Assembly (NCBI GenBank): GCA_013398275.1
Contig: VZSE01010903.1
Span: 74,635-138,634 of the forward strand
DNA: 64,000 bases
Direction: 5' to 3'
DNA from: Promerops cafer
Taxonomy: Eukaryota; Chordata; Aves; Passeriformes; Nectariniidae
Of this stretch, positions 39,901 to 51,100 are shown piece after piece; position 1 is the stretch's first letter; every line of letters begins with the position of its first letter. The position numbers were made by a program, and so were the translations under genes. Below the pieces are notes generated by a model. It saw only the letters and a list, made by a program, of their open reading frames with translations. It was not told the DNA's origin and made no database searches.

Positions 39901-40242
39901 CATCATTAACTTTCTTGCAGAACAATTGTGACCTGTTTCCAGAATATTTGATTGCATTTTTATGCAGCAGCTCTGTCAGGCCACCTAGAACAGCTGTAGC
40001 TGCTTTTTTTTTCCTTCTCATTACCTACTTTCCTTTTGGAGCACTGATGTTGCCAAGTTTTAAACTACCAAGTTATTTTTCATCTTTCCTTGAAAGATTT
40101 GGAAACAATGATTTTCCACAAGTCAGTACCTTGTTACAGCTTGGCAAATGGCCACAGTCGTAAAATTTTCAAATCCAAAATACTTATACTACTGGAATCC
40201 AATTTTTTTTTTAAATTTTTTTAACAAATTTAATTTTTTTAG
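33906..40242. other. AT-rich non-coding DNA, no supported gene
   Basis: I see no supported gene, structured RNA or identifiable transposon. Short open frames at 36213-36524 and 38873-39190 have translations typical of AT-rich non-coding sequence and no convincing splice context. Confidence 0.6.
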
Positions 40243-40380
40243 TGTATGGATGCTGCCATTTGTACAGAAGTCCAGGACACATTTCCTCCGAAGGGAGATA
40301 CAAAGAAATTATTTCAAAATAAGAGATCAGAAAGAATCTCACCTAGAAGATTGCCATCAAGATATGGCAACAATTTTGCT
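40243..40380 (+). other. Candidate 138-bp coding exon (plus strand)
   Basis: An acceptor with a long T-rich tract ends in TTTTTTTAG at 40242, and a GTGAGTTT donor begins at 40381. The 138 bases between are open in phase 0 for exactly 46 codons. The translation begins CMDAAICTEVQDTFPPKGD, continues through TKKLFQNKRSE and ends RISPRRLPSRYGNNFA. Basic, Ser/Pro/Arg-containing composition of this kind is unlike translated AT-rich background. The start codon is not needed, since this would be an internal exon. Intron retention would add 14 codons before a stop. The minus strand has a weaker 36-bp splice pair here. I cannot assign a family, so function is unknown. This is the best single exon candidate in the window. 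Confidence 0.42.
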
Positions 40381-41328
40381 GTGAGTTTGAGTGAGGAGGA
40401 ATTTTTAACCAAGTGTCTTACTTAATGATTGCTTTAAAGTATTATTTAGTTGGTTTTAGGACGTTAACTTGTAGTACTGTAAATCCACTTTGTTTTCTGT
40501 ATCCATGGATATTCTGTGCCATGTATTCTTCTCCTTCAAATTTGCAGCCATCTTAAATAATCTGATCAAGACTTGAAAGGGATTCTTGGTGTCTCACATA
40601 AATTTCATTCTTTCTCTTAACATGTGAAATATCCATGCCTAAGGAAAGAAGGAATCAAATCTGATATGCTGACAGGATTATTTTCAGAGGAAGAAAATGT
40701 CTAGCTCATCTTAGTTCTAAACTTTCTAATAATCCTTTTTCATAAGTAGAACTACTAAACCATTGTAATTTACTTATTATTTTTTTCTGATATAATAGCT
40801 AAGAGTATCTGTGCCATTTGCAGGTGTGAAGATAAGGACTTTGAAACCAAAGGTCATGGAGTCTAGTGTTTGCATTTTTTGATGCTTCTCTTTCCATATA
40901 ATTTCTTTTTTTTTGTTTTGTTAAATGAGAACAAGTTTTATGTTATGTTTGTTTTGCAATGTAAGCTTCATGTGACCAAGCACAGAATTAATTTATTTAT
41001 CATTCGTGGAAGTAGTTATAGTCTGTATCTTCCAAAATAAACCTAAACTAAAATTTAAAAAAGATATTACAATCATTTGTAATATCATTATTGCACTTTT
41101 TCAGTTCTAGAATGATTAGTCAGGCTGCTAAGTCGTGGGTAATGCTTCTCTACTTTTCCTTTCCTACTTGTAACTTGTTGACATTATCGTGAATATTTCT
41201 GAGCTATTGTTAAAGACAGTCATTCTGTCATAGATTTTTAAAAAGGGACTGATTTTCATATTAAATAACTTCATTTACCAACATTCTTTGTACAGTGTTT
41301 TATATAATAAGTGTTAGAGGTCACTTAC

Positions 41329-41578
41329 CATAAGTTCTTTGTGTCTGATACATCAATCTCATCCTGCCGTAAGCGTGGGAGTTCTATTTTAAATCGTGGT
41401 ACATGTTTCTCCTTGTCTTTGCTGCTTTTATTTTTGTCTCTGCCATAGCACTGTGATCTGCTATGATTAACATCATGCCCTTGAAATCCAACATTCTCGC
41501 TATATGCATGATATTTTCCTTTAACACATTTCATAGAAGGGCAAGTTCTACTTTGTAGCAAACATCACTTATTCAGAA
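41329..41578 (-). other. Candidate exon with GTAAGT donor (minus strand)
   Basis: On the minus strand an open frame runs from about 41566 to a strong GTAAGTGA donor at 41328, leaving two bases of a codon (phase 2). The translated part includes KSSKDKEKHVPRFKIELPR followed by LRQDEIDVSDTKNL. CpGs at the PRF, PRLRQ and SE codons are retained in an otherwise CpG-poor area. The best acceptor, TTAATTTTTTCCAG (AG at 41580-41579), is followed by in-frame stops. If it is used, the exon would be partly 5' UTR, with ATG at about 41534 (MKCVKGKYHAYSENV). Otherwise the acceptor is a weak AG near 41555. The plus strand is also open over the first 45 codons but lacks an acceptor. The family is not recognised. 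Confidence 0.35.
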
Positions 41579-41888
41579 CTGGAAAAAATTAATTTATTTG
41601 GTCGAAGGTTCCAAGCTCTTCAGTCAAGGGCAGCTAATTTCCTAGCATCCAAATAATTTTGTTGCCAAGTTTTCAAGTATTGAATTATTGTTATTCATTG
41701 CTCCATTTTATTTATGTATTTAGCATTTTTCTGTTTCTCTCACAAATGAACAGAGAGTAAATAAAATATCAAACATCATAGTAATAAAGATTAAGCTCAA
41801 CGTGTTCTGTCATCTTAAAGCAATTGCAAATTGCAGCCTAGCAGAGACCAAATATGGAAGCTCTCTAATGGAAGCTTGACACACTCAC

Positions 41889-41921
41889 CTGTGTGCCCAT
41901 GTTGATTGTTTCAATGCAGCT
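41889..41921 (-). other. Candidate 33-bp coding exon (minus strand)
   Basis: On the minus strand the tract CCTTTTCCTTTTTAAATCTG with AG at 41923-41922 is a strong acceptor. The segment ends CACACAG, followed by GTGAGTGTG, a near-perfect donor. The 33 bases are open in phase 0 and encode SCIETINMGTQ. It lies about 310 bp upstream, in minus-strand order, of the candidate at 41329-41578, but the phases of the two do not match directly, so they would not be neighbours in one transcript. Both splice sites are among the strongest seen here, but the exon is short and could be a pseudo-exon. Confidence 0.3.
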
Positions 41922-43515
41922 CTTGACAGATTTAAAAAGGAAAAGGCACAATGGTAGTCAAAGCAAAGCCATGACTCAATTGTTCAGCTTAAGTAGTTCC
42001 TCTTTCTCCTCAGTTACCTCAGCCCTTTGTTTTTTTCTTCTTTTCCTAACCTAGATTAATTCCCTGATCTCCCTCAGAACAGGTCCAAAAAGAGTTTTAG
42101 CACCACAGCTCAGAAGTGGGATGGTTGTATAACAATGGTGCATAGGAACCATTTCAGTTGGAACTGTTCCCATCAGCTTTGCATCTTCAAAACATGTCCT
42201 CAGACATGATGACTATATAAGAAAACAGCAAATTAATTGGATATCTTGGAAATGAGAAAAATCCAGGACTGATCTTTTCAGGAAATCAAGAAATACCACT
42301 CTTTGTTCTTAGAGATTGAGTGTCATTTTAATCTAAATTAAATAAATTAGGAAATATTTTTTTAAATCTTACATCATTGTTCAAGTGCTATATTAATGGG
42401 CCTTGTTATTCTAACAGTAATTCAAAATTAAGCTTGCAATGAATGATCAACACAGAAGCATATGTGGTCTAGAAAAAAACAACTCTTATCAAGCAAAATG
42501 ACCAGGTGCACCGGTGAAAAATGCAGTACTGCTGCAACCACCAAGGTAGAGGAATTGCATTCTGAGGAAATTCCAACATTTTTCTTCTCTTTTAGCTAGG
42601 ATTTTGAAGTGTTCCAGAATTACAAAGTATTTTGGTTGAGTAATATCGGCATATTTTATTTCACTGTTATTCTTCCAATTCATGTCACTGTACTATATCA
42701 AAATAGCATTAACATCCATTTTACTTCTGATGGCCCTGTAATTCAGTTAAGGCATCAGAGAAACTGTTTCTCTTAACTAGATCACTTTTTGTGAATCCCA
42801 TCTTCTTGATATTTTTCCCTAAGCCAAGTTTTAATGTGAGTGATCTGAGAGGAGCCCACAAATGGAAATCTACCATCTCGATAGCTTTACAAAACTGCAT
42901 CAATGCTGATGTTGAACAAAACATTAATGACCCAAATTCTGTCTTCCTCAACTCTTTGATTAACACACATTTCTAAAACTATGGTTTGAAATTGAGCTAT
43001 TCTTTTTTTTCTTCAAAATAAGTGATGCATATAAGCATCAGTTATTTGCAGGACTCAAAACATCAGGTCTCTCATACACATAGACTGAAAAAAATTGCCT
43101 GTATTTTCAGTTCCTGTCCAGGCTTTTTTTTTGTAGCTGCTATCTTGATTCTTGTGAATCTTTGCAATGAATTAGAATTTTGTTTCAGCTTCCAGCATAA
43201 TGTTTCTGATGCACCATAGCAAGGTGCACTGGTTTTATTACATGTTGATCACTTTTCCCAACACACTCTTCAGAGGCAATACTAATTTTCTTTCAGTAAT
43301 TTGTTTTTCCACCTGACCCGAACTGTGTAATGAACTTGTCCTGTCTTTCTGGTGTTTTCTCATATGTCAGACTGGACGTTTCATGGTTCTAAGAACATAC
43401 TGCATCACTGTAGGGGCTGGAGTAAGATAGAGTTGCCTGCCCAATCTGTTTAAAGTTTTCTAAATGAAGTCCTTTTCCTCACCGTTTTGACCTTTTTACC
43501 CTTCTCTAACAAAAG
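41922..43515. other. Non-coding DNA, no supported gene
   Basis: I see no supported gene. Opposed open frames at 42721-42976 (81 codons minus, 61 plus) look somewhat protein-like but lack splice signals or recognisable motifs. Confidence 0.5.
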
Positions 43516-43556
43516 TAGATGTGCAACTGGAAATTACCAATATTTCAGCAGAATTG
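43516..43556 (+). other. Candidate 41-bp coding exon (plus strand)
   Basis: A pyrimidine-rich tract (43480-43508) ends in AAAAG, and a GTGAGTATG donor begins at 43557. Two leading bases and 13 codons are open, reading DVQLEITNISAEL, the alternating pattern of a beta strand. A second frame is also open. On the minus strand the same segment carries a competing splice pair ending at a GTGAGG donor near 43475, so strand is ambiguous. The phase does not follow directly from the candidate at 40243-40380. Confidence 0.2.
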
Positions 43557-45590
43557 GTGAGTATGCTGTTAGAAAATCTTGGTGATCTTTCTACTTGTTC
43601 TTGTCAAAAGAGCTGCATGCCAGCAGTGGAGTGTTTTTAAATCTTAAACTTATTTAATTTTTTTGTTGTTTGGGCTTTTTAATTTCTCTCTTGCTCTTTT
43701 CAAGAGTGCTCTTGTGTTTGCTTTGTGCTAAGGACTGGTCTTAAAGAATCTTGATGTTGCATGATTATTTGCGGCTTGGCTTTCTCTCTCTAGGCTTGTG
43801 TTCCATTCAAGCCACTAAACCAACTGGCAGCAAGCTTCTCTCTGGCTTTTCACATACTGCTGGGAGGCAGAAAATCCAGTTTTATCCAGACAGCACCGTG
43901 AGGACGAGTTGCATGAAATTACTTATCCAGTCTGCTTGCAAAAAATTTACATTTCTTGTAAGCATATGCATTGTCTGTTATTAAAGGCATTTCTAGGACT
44001 TAAAAATGCCATACCATATGAGAGTATGGTTTGCTATGTGGCACAGCAAACTGTAGGTCTATTCAAAAAAGTCAGGTTTGAATGTGTTATCATTTTAAAG
44101 TACATCCCTAAATGGATGAAGTGGCATATATCTTCCTACAGGAAATCAGAATAAATAGGTTATATTGAGCAGTCATCATCATCTAGAAATGGGAAGTAAA
44201 ATGTTTTCTATAGATTTTCTTCAGAGTCTTCATAGGGATTTTTTTCTTACTTCACACCAAATATCATTAAGCTGCTAGTAGCTGAAAATCTTGTGTGTGA
44301 GAACAGAAGATAGCTTTTTCCCATCAGTGAAGGCATTTTTGTTTAATAACAACTTTGATCCTTCTACTGTTGGCAATGGTCATTGAGAAATCCTGACATA
44401 AAGAAGGTATCTGCAAGATAAAGTTCTACAAGGGATGATTAGCAGCACTTAAGTTTTCTTTCTGTTGAAAGGAAGAATCCCTGATTGAACAGTGCATTGA
44501 ATGATATGACAAGCAAGTACTTGATCCCTGTCCAGCTGGAAAGGAATTGTATTCATCAGCAGCTTTTTAGCTAAGGATGTCTTTATATTTTCACTCTTTG
44601 TTTGAGTCTCTCCAGATCCTCCCTTTACTTCATGTCAGCACTATATAGTAGGTATGCCAAGTGGTTTTGAAATTTAAATTACAGTCTCTTTTTCAGATGT
44701 TATTGGAAAGAACATGTAATTTATAACCACGTGTTAGGAGTACAGGATGTTCATGGTTCACTGCCAATTCTTCTTTTGTAAAGTTAATAAAACTTTCATA
44801 AAACACTTATACACTTGTATATTTCATGGTAAAGATTTTTTTATCTCATAGGCTAATGTAAAGATTTATTAAAAACATTTTTTTGTTAAGAGGAGTGTCA
44901 ATAGTTTGCAGCTGAGTGTAATTTTGAATTCCCAGTAGATGACAGTCTGACTGAAAATGACACTAACAGCTTTGTTGATTTAGCACTAAAAATAAAGGAT
45001 TCTTTCAAATGATATAAAGCTCTAATACCCTGAGTGTGCTGAAATACACTTGAGACCCTTAAGTAGAGTTTCAGCGAAATGTTCGCCAGCACTCTGGATT
45101 CCGGTGAACAAGCATTAGCGTGCTTCCTGGCACTGACCCACTGGGCTCCCACCTAGAAATTAATGGGAAGGAGCAGAATACTGCACTAAGAAGAGAAACT
45201 GATATGTCTAAATATGGGAGCCATCAGAGCTTTGGATAATGTCATGCAATGGACTTCTAGTAAGACCTCATGACACCATTGTGGCTAAGTTTTTCTTTTC
45301 GTTTTTCCTCAAAAAATTGAGCACTTGAAATATTCAATTCAGTAGCAACCCAAAACTACTACCATCTGATAGCTATGAAGGGTTACGTGAAAAGAGCTGA
45401 TGGTTTCTGCCAGCTTCTGCAGGATGGTTGTTCACTCTCTTTTTGTGATGTGATAATTGATAGCTTTGCTGGCGATCTTGGCAAAGATGCTGAGGATTAA
45501 ATAGACCAAGAGATGGAACTTTCCTAGTCTCCTAAGTGAGAAACAGACATGTTGGCCAGGCAGCATGGAAGAGTCTACAGAGCTCCTGCT

Positions 45591-45605
45591 GTACTGTACT
45601 GTACT
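45591..45605. repeat. (GTACT)3 pentanucleotide repeat
   Basis: Three exact head-to-tail copies of GTACT, in otherwise unique sequence. Confidence 0.85.
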
Positions 45606-46811
45606 AAATAAAAATACTGCAACAAGGTTTCCTCCATCTTTGAATGGCTTTTATTCAAACTAAGAGTATTTAGAACTATATTCTCATCTTTTTCTGATTT
45701 GAACTTATTTTCTCCTTGTCATCTGGAACAGACTACAGGTCATGTAATACAGTGACAAAAATATTTTCCACAACTTTACAGCCACCTACCCTAAACATCT
45801 GCATCAGTGCAACTGGAATAGAAAGCTCTACACTTCCTTAAATGATTGCGTAAAGAAAGGTGATGAGGTGTAGAAAGTGACTTTGGTGTACAGTTGGTAA
45901 CAAGTGCTAGAGGGCACTGATAAATTTGTCATTTATAGGATCCAATTTTTTTAATAAGAAATCTACAAAGTACCTCTTAGTCGGGTAAAAAAAAAAAAAT
46001 CACTATTTACTTTGAGCCTGCCAACTTTTGTTATTTCATCCATATGTTGTGACTACTGCAGTACATTTTTACTTTCTTTAGTGTTTTTCCTAAAACAATT
46101 CACTCCTGATAGACAAGTGGCTAAACCTGGAGAACAGAAGGGCTACATTTACTGATCCATAAATGGTAGTAATAATAATATCCACAAATGGTAGTTTGTG
46201 CTGTGAAAACAGTAGCACTGAATACTGTAGGAAGCAGAGAGAGATCTAGGAAAAAGTAAAGATTTGTGGTATTTTTCCATTTTATCTTGCCTATGTGATA
46301 AAATAGAAATGTGGATCCTTAGAGAATCAATTAGTGTGCATAGAAATAAGGAGGAGGTAATTATATAGAGGGAGTTAAAGACAAAATGGTTGAAAACTTA
46401 ATGTGTTTATAAGAAAATGTTGAGTGGCTGCTGATTCTTGACCTAGATCGAACAGTGATCACAAATTTGACTCAAATAAAATCACTTTTTTAATGCAAAT
46501 TAAAGTTCATATAATAGAGCAGTGTTTGACTCTGATTGACCTCCCAATATAATGTGTGGGATGTATACACACAAATTATGAGAACATAAGTTGCCTTTCT
46601 GTATATAGCTTTGCAAAGTGACTGTTTTGTGCTTTTTCTTCTACAGGCATGTCTTTCCAGATTCAGGAAAAAAAAGGGAGAGAATCTTCTCACTTGTTGT
46701 AAGGGTCCTTGCAAAGTTCACATCACTAATCAAAGAGCATCTAAACCATTTTAGTCCTATGTAAATGTAGCATAATATAGTCAAAATTCTGAGGTTTTTG
46801 AGAAGCAATAG

Positions 46812-46854
46812 CATTTATATATATTTATATATTTATATATTTATATATATATAA
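46812..46854. repeat. AT-only repeat, ATTTATATAT-type unit
   Basis: About 40 bases of only A and T after the opening bases, built from ATTTATATAT-like units with a period near 10 and ending in an alternating TA run. This is a simple sequence repeat. Confidence 0.85.
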
Positions 46855-47829
46855 AACAGATGAAGAAAAGGGTGGCTATTCTCTGCAAGGAGCTCTGCTG
46901 TGCCTATTGTGTTATCTGACTGAAGTAATCCTATCCATTTTGAATGTTAAATAAAAAGCATGGTGAGGTTCAGAATATTTCTGTGTAGGCCATGACTGGT
47001 ATGCAAGGCTAATTTGGCACCCTTCCTTAGTGAGGCTTGTGGGAAAAGAAAATACCCTTTATTAAATTACCTGAGAAAGTCTGAAGATAAGAGAGCACCT
47101 TTTATGGACAGAAGCCCTTCAAAACGATTGTTTTAAATGAATCTCTCCAGATCTGGCAGAGCTGACCACCATTTTTTTTTAATTTCCACAGTAAATTCTC
47201 TTCTCCAAAATTTCTAATAGGCTAAATTTGTCTGGGGTAATTTTTGAGTTTTTGATCTCATCAACCTTGGGAATGAAACACATTTTCTAGGGAGGTGTTC
47301 TGTATTGTATGAAGATGAATCTGCAGAGGAAATAGAATCACACTGGTACCATTACTATTAATCTTCCTTAAGGTGATTAGAAAGCAGGCAAAACATGTTA
47401 AACAGCTTGGAAGAGATGAACAATGCATATAGAGGTCTTTTACACATTCCAATTGGAAATAAATAGTTTTGTTATTTTATTTGATATAAAATTTACAAAC
47501 ATTTAATTTCTTTGACCATAATTTTAATATAAAATTCTTGAAATATGAAAGTCCTCTAGATAACTACAGTCAATGTATTTGTCTTGGAATGTTCTTCTGC
47601 AGAGAAGAGAAAAATGAAAAAAGAATATGATTAAAAGTAGTGATTAGAACTGAGTGAAAAAAAGAGTAATTTGCATTTTCCTCTGTTTTTTATTCTGTTA
47701 TTATTAGCAAAGATTAAAAGATGAGAAAAATTTGGATCAGCTGGTTTGTGGGCAGGGTAGAGCTGCTTCAATAGTGTCCTGTGAATGATGAAATGTAAGT
47801 TATATCAGATATTTCATGATTATGTTATT

Positions 47830-48190
47830 AAACTCTGTGGAGGAGTGGGCCTTACAGTGAAAGGGTGGCACACAGGTGTTTTCTCTTTGTGACATGACCC
47901 AGCCCCTTGCCCATGCCCACTGTGATAAATGTGCACTCGTGCAGAAGTCTGCTGCTCTCTGAAATGGTTCTTTGCCTCTTCGAAGGGCTGAGCAAACCAA
48001 GTGCTGCTCTCCTGAATCCACAGTGAAGGCTTCCTCCTTTAGCTCACTCCATTTTCCTTGGCTGCTGGAGCCCTTCACAGTCTGGCACTGGCAGAGCCTG
48101 CTGCTTCTCTCCCCTGGCACTGTCTTTTGCAGCACCCCCTCAGACCCAGCTCTGGAGAGAGCTGCATCCTGTATTGTTTTCATGCAGGTG
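47830..48190. other. GC-richer patch of unknown nature
   Basis: This segment is clearly less AT-rich than its flanks. It is open on the minus strand for 127 codons (47800-48183) and on the plus strand for 73. The minus translation contains QKTVPGERSSRLCQCQ and EEAFTVDSGEQHLV, more protein-like than background, but there is no start context, splice pair or known motif I can support. It may be an unidentified old repeat, a regulatory element or an untranslated exon. Confidence 0.25.
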
Positions 48191-51100
48191 TAGCCTCTTC
48201 CCAGCTGACATATTTTTTTCTAAATAAATACTAGACCATTGTCTGCTAACAAAAGCATTATCACTCTATAAAAACTAAAGGATAAAGCAAAGACATTAGG
48301 CATAATGCTTTCAGTGGTGCAAACTTGTTTGTGCTAGTACAGACCTAGTTAAATATTCACCAAATATATCTTAAGGTGCTTTGAATTTTTTTTTTTTTGT
48401 TATAAAATATATGTTAGAAGATTAAAGCATGTACAGAACATTCCTCCTTCTCATTCATGTCAAAATGAAATTGATAATTGCCAGTTTTTAACCATCTCAA
48501 AAGATGCTTTCACAGCCTTCCCTTTGCAGGAGATTACTTATTGTTGCCTTTGATGTTGACATTATTTAATAGAGATCTTTTTTTTCTTTATGAATTGTTT
48601 CAACTTGCTCATGCTGTCTTCAATTTAATGAAGCTGTTGAGAAGAAAACTGTAAACAAATGAGATAGGATGGTTTAAGAAGAATGTGAATTGTATTCTTT
48701 AGCAAGAATTGTTTATGGGGATGGTTTCATAATATGTAAAACATATGGACCACCAGAAATCTAAATGCCAGACTTTAGGTCTTTGATTTATTATTTCATG
48801 TAATTTACATTTTATCCACTCTTTCCCCCTCTCTTTTCCATTTTAACATATCATTTTTGTAGCAATAGAGCTGAACAAGATATGCTCCTTTACAGGGCTG
48901 TACCATTCATTGGAATACATCAAAAATGCTGAATGTCACGAGTGTCACGATTTTAAAGCTTACTAAGGATCCGGAGGTATTACACTCAAAAGAGACAATA
49001 AAATTTAATTTGCTTTTCTAGTTATTTCCTTTTAGAAATGTGTTTTTAGGTCTGTCTACAGTTCAGGATTCCTGAGTCTCTTTTCAGTGCTTGTTTATAC
49101 TTGCATTACCTCTGTAAAAGCTGCTTTCTCACCTAATGGCCATCCAGAACCACCAGATTTTGTTGCAAGAGAACCAGAACCAAATCAGTTTTCAATATTG
49201 TTTTTTTTCTTACTGAAACAATAAATCCATTTTTCTGCACTTTAATTGTGAGTGCACAAGCATGTAAAAATAAAGACTACATCATTGTAAAGTGACTATC
49301 ACTAACTTCATTTAACCTACATATTTTACATTCTAGTAGAGGAATACAGTACACAACCAATACAAACTAGCCATGTGAGATGAAGCCTGTTTTAACAATG
49401 CCAACACAAAATAGTGGAATTGAGATTAATAGGATTCATTTGCCTTTGAGAGCTTCATTTCTCAGGAGTTAACTTGAATTTAACATTGTAAAATTAAAGC
49501 ATGTTGCATAATTTTCTCTACACCTGTAGACATTTTGCTAATTAGCTTCACAAATTCAGATCAGGTGTTGACTAGTACAAAATAATTTGCTGCCCAACAG
49601 AAAAAAAAAAATGCTGGTGTGGAATTGTCATCAGGGAAAACAGGAAAAGAAAAAAGTTGAGTAATCTTTGATCCTGCTTTCAGCAAACCTCTGCTGTACA
49701 AGTGAACAGGAGATCAAACGTGAACAGGTTTTTGTGCTGTACTCTGCTATAGGAATCCAATACTCCAAGAATCCAATGTAAGTAAAATTATAAAATCTGC
49801 CAAGAACATCATAATTACTTAGAAATTATTACTGAGAAATACAAAAATGTGGTTTGTACATATTCCTAAACCGATGGACTTTAGCTGAAGGTGGCACTGG
49901 GCTGTTGTCAGTCAATTATATCAATTCAGGAGATTAGACTTTTGAGGGACATGCTATACAAGTAGAGCATTGCTAAAGTTGGATAACATTTTGTTTTTCT
50001 GGGTGTGGGTTTTTGAAATTCATCTCTTCCTGAGTATTTCATAACCAGTGTGATTATTGGTCTCTCTAGAGCTGTGTTTGAACTTTTTATTATTAAATTA
50101 TTCCTTTATAGAAAGAAAAAGTTACAATGGGTATTATTGTTTTCCTGTAGTATTTCCTAGCAGAATTTATTCTGTTCTTCATTTTTAACTAAACTTTTCC
50201 CGGAAAATGACATTTTGTTGGTTTTAGGACACATATCTTCCTACACATAACTTTATCTGCCTTAAGGTGGTCTGTATACATTGTATTTTGGTATAGCTAG
50301 TTAGGGTCACAGTAGGATGTTTCAGGTTTGATTCTTTTTGGTGATATCAAATGTAATAATTCATGTCTGTGAATGTAGATAGGTCACTGACAGGTGTTTT
50401 TTCCCATTTGGCATGATAAAAGCATATGTACAGAGGAAGTGTGTATGTTGAGGAAGAGGGGGTTTACACCTTTTTATTACATCAGAATCACTAGGGAATA
50501 CAGTTTTTGTGTGTAGAAAAAGCCTTAAACAAAGAGCTTCAAGGCACACCGTGTCTTAAAGTCAGTAGCTGATAAATGAGAAAGTGACTGAAAACAGTAG
50601 AAGGATGTTTTAGCTGAAACCCTGGAGCAGATGAACCTGTAATGCTGCTTTTTGGTGTTATTTTTTGATTGTGATTTTATTTTGCTTGGGCTACAGAAGC
50701 TCTGTTGATTTGAGTTTAAGAGCTGGCAAAAAGGTTGTGATTTTGCTTCTCAGCACAGTCAGCTTGCTCACAAAGCTCTTAGTAAGGTCCTTCTGTATGT
50801 TTTGGAATAACACCTGTGCCAGCAGTTTTTTCCAGCCTCCTGTGCATGTTGCACATTATCTGTGTGTTTGTGTGGGTCTGTCAGTTGGGGCCAGGGTGGA
50901 GAGGGGTAATTTCAATGAAATGGAACAAAATCTAAATGCCTGATTTAGGTGGCATCTGCCCAATGACTGCTTCTACTCCTTTTCCTGCTCTCTCCATCCC
51001 ACTCCTTCAATAAAAACTACATTTTCTTTAAAAACTTTCTATACATTTGAAAGAAATCTAAATATTGAAGCATCTGGATGTGAACTATTTAGGGACCTAG

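Noticed and set aside
40345..40400. 36-bp minus-strand splice pair overlapping the plus-strand exon candidate
   Set aside because: Joined to the 41329 donor it gives an early stop, and the plus-strand reading of the same region is longer and better.
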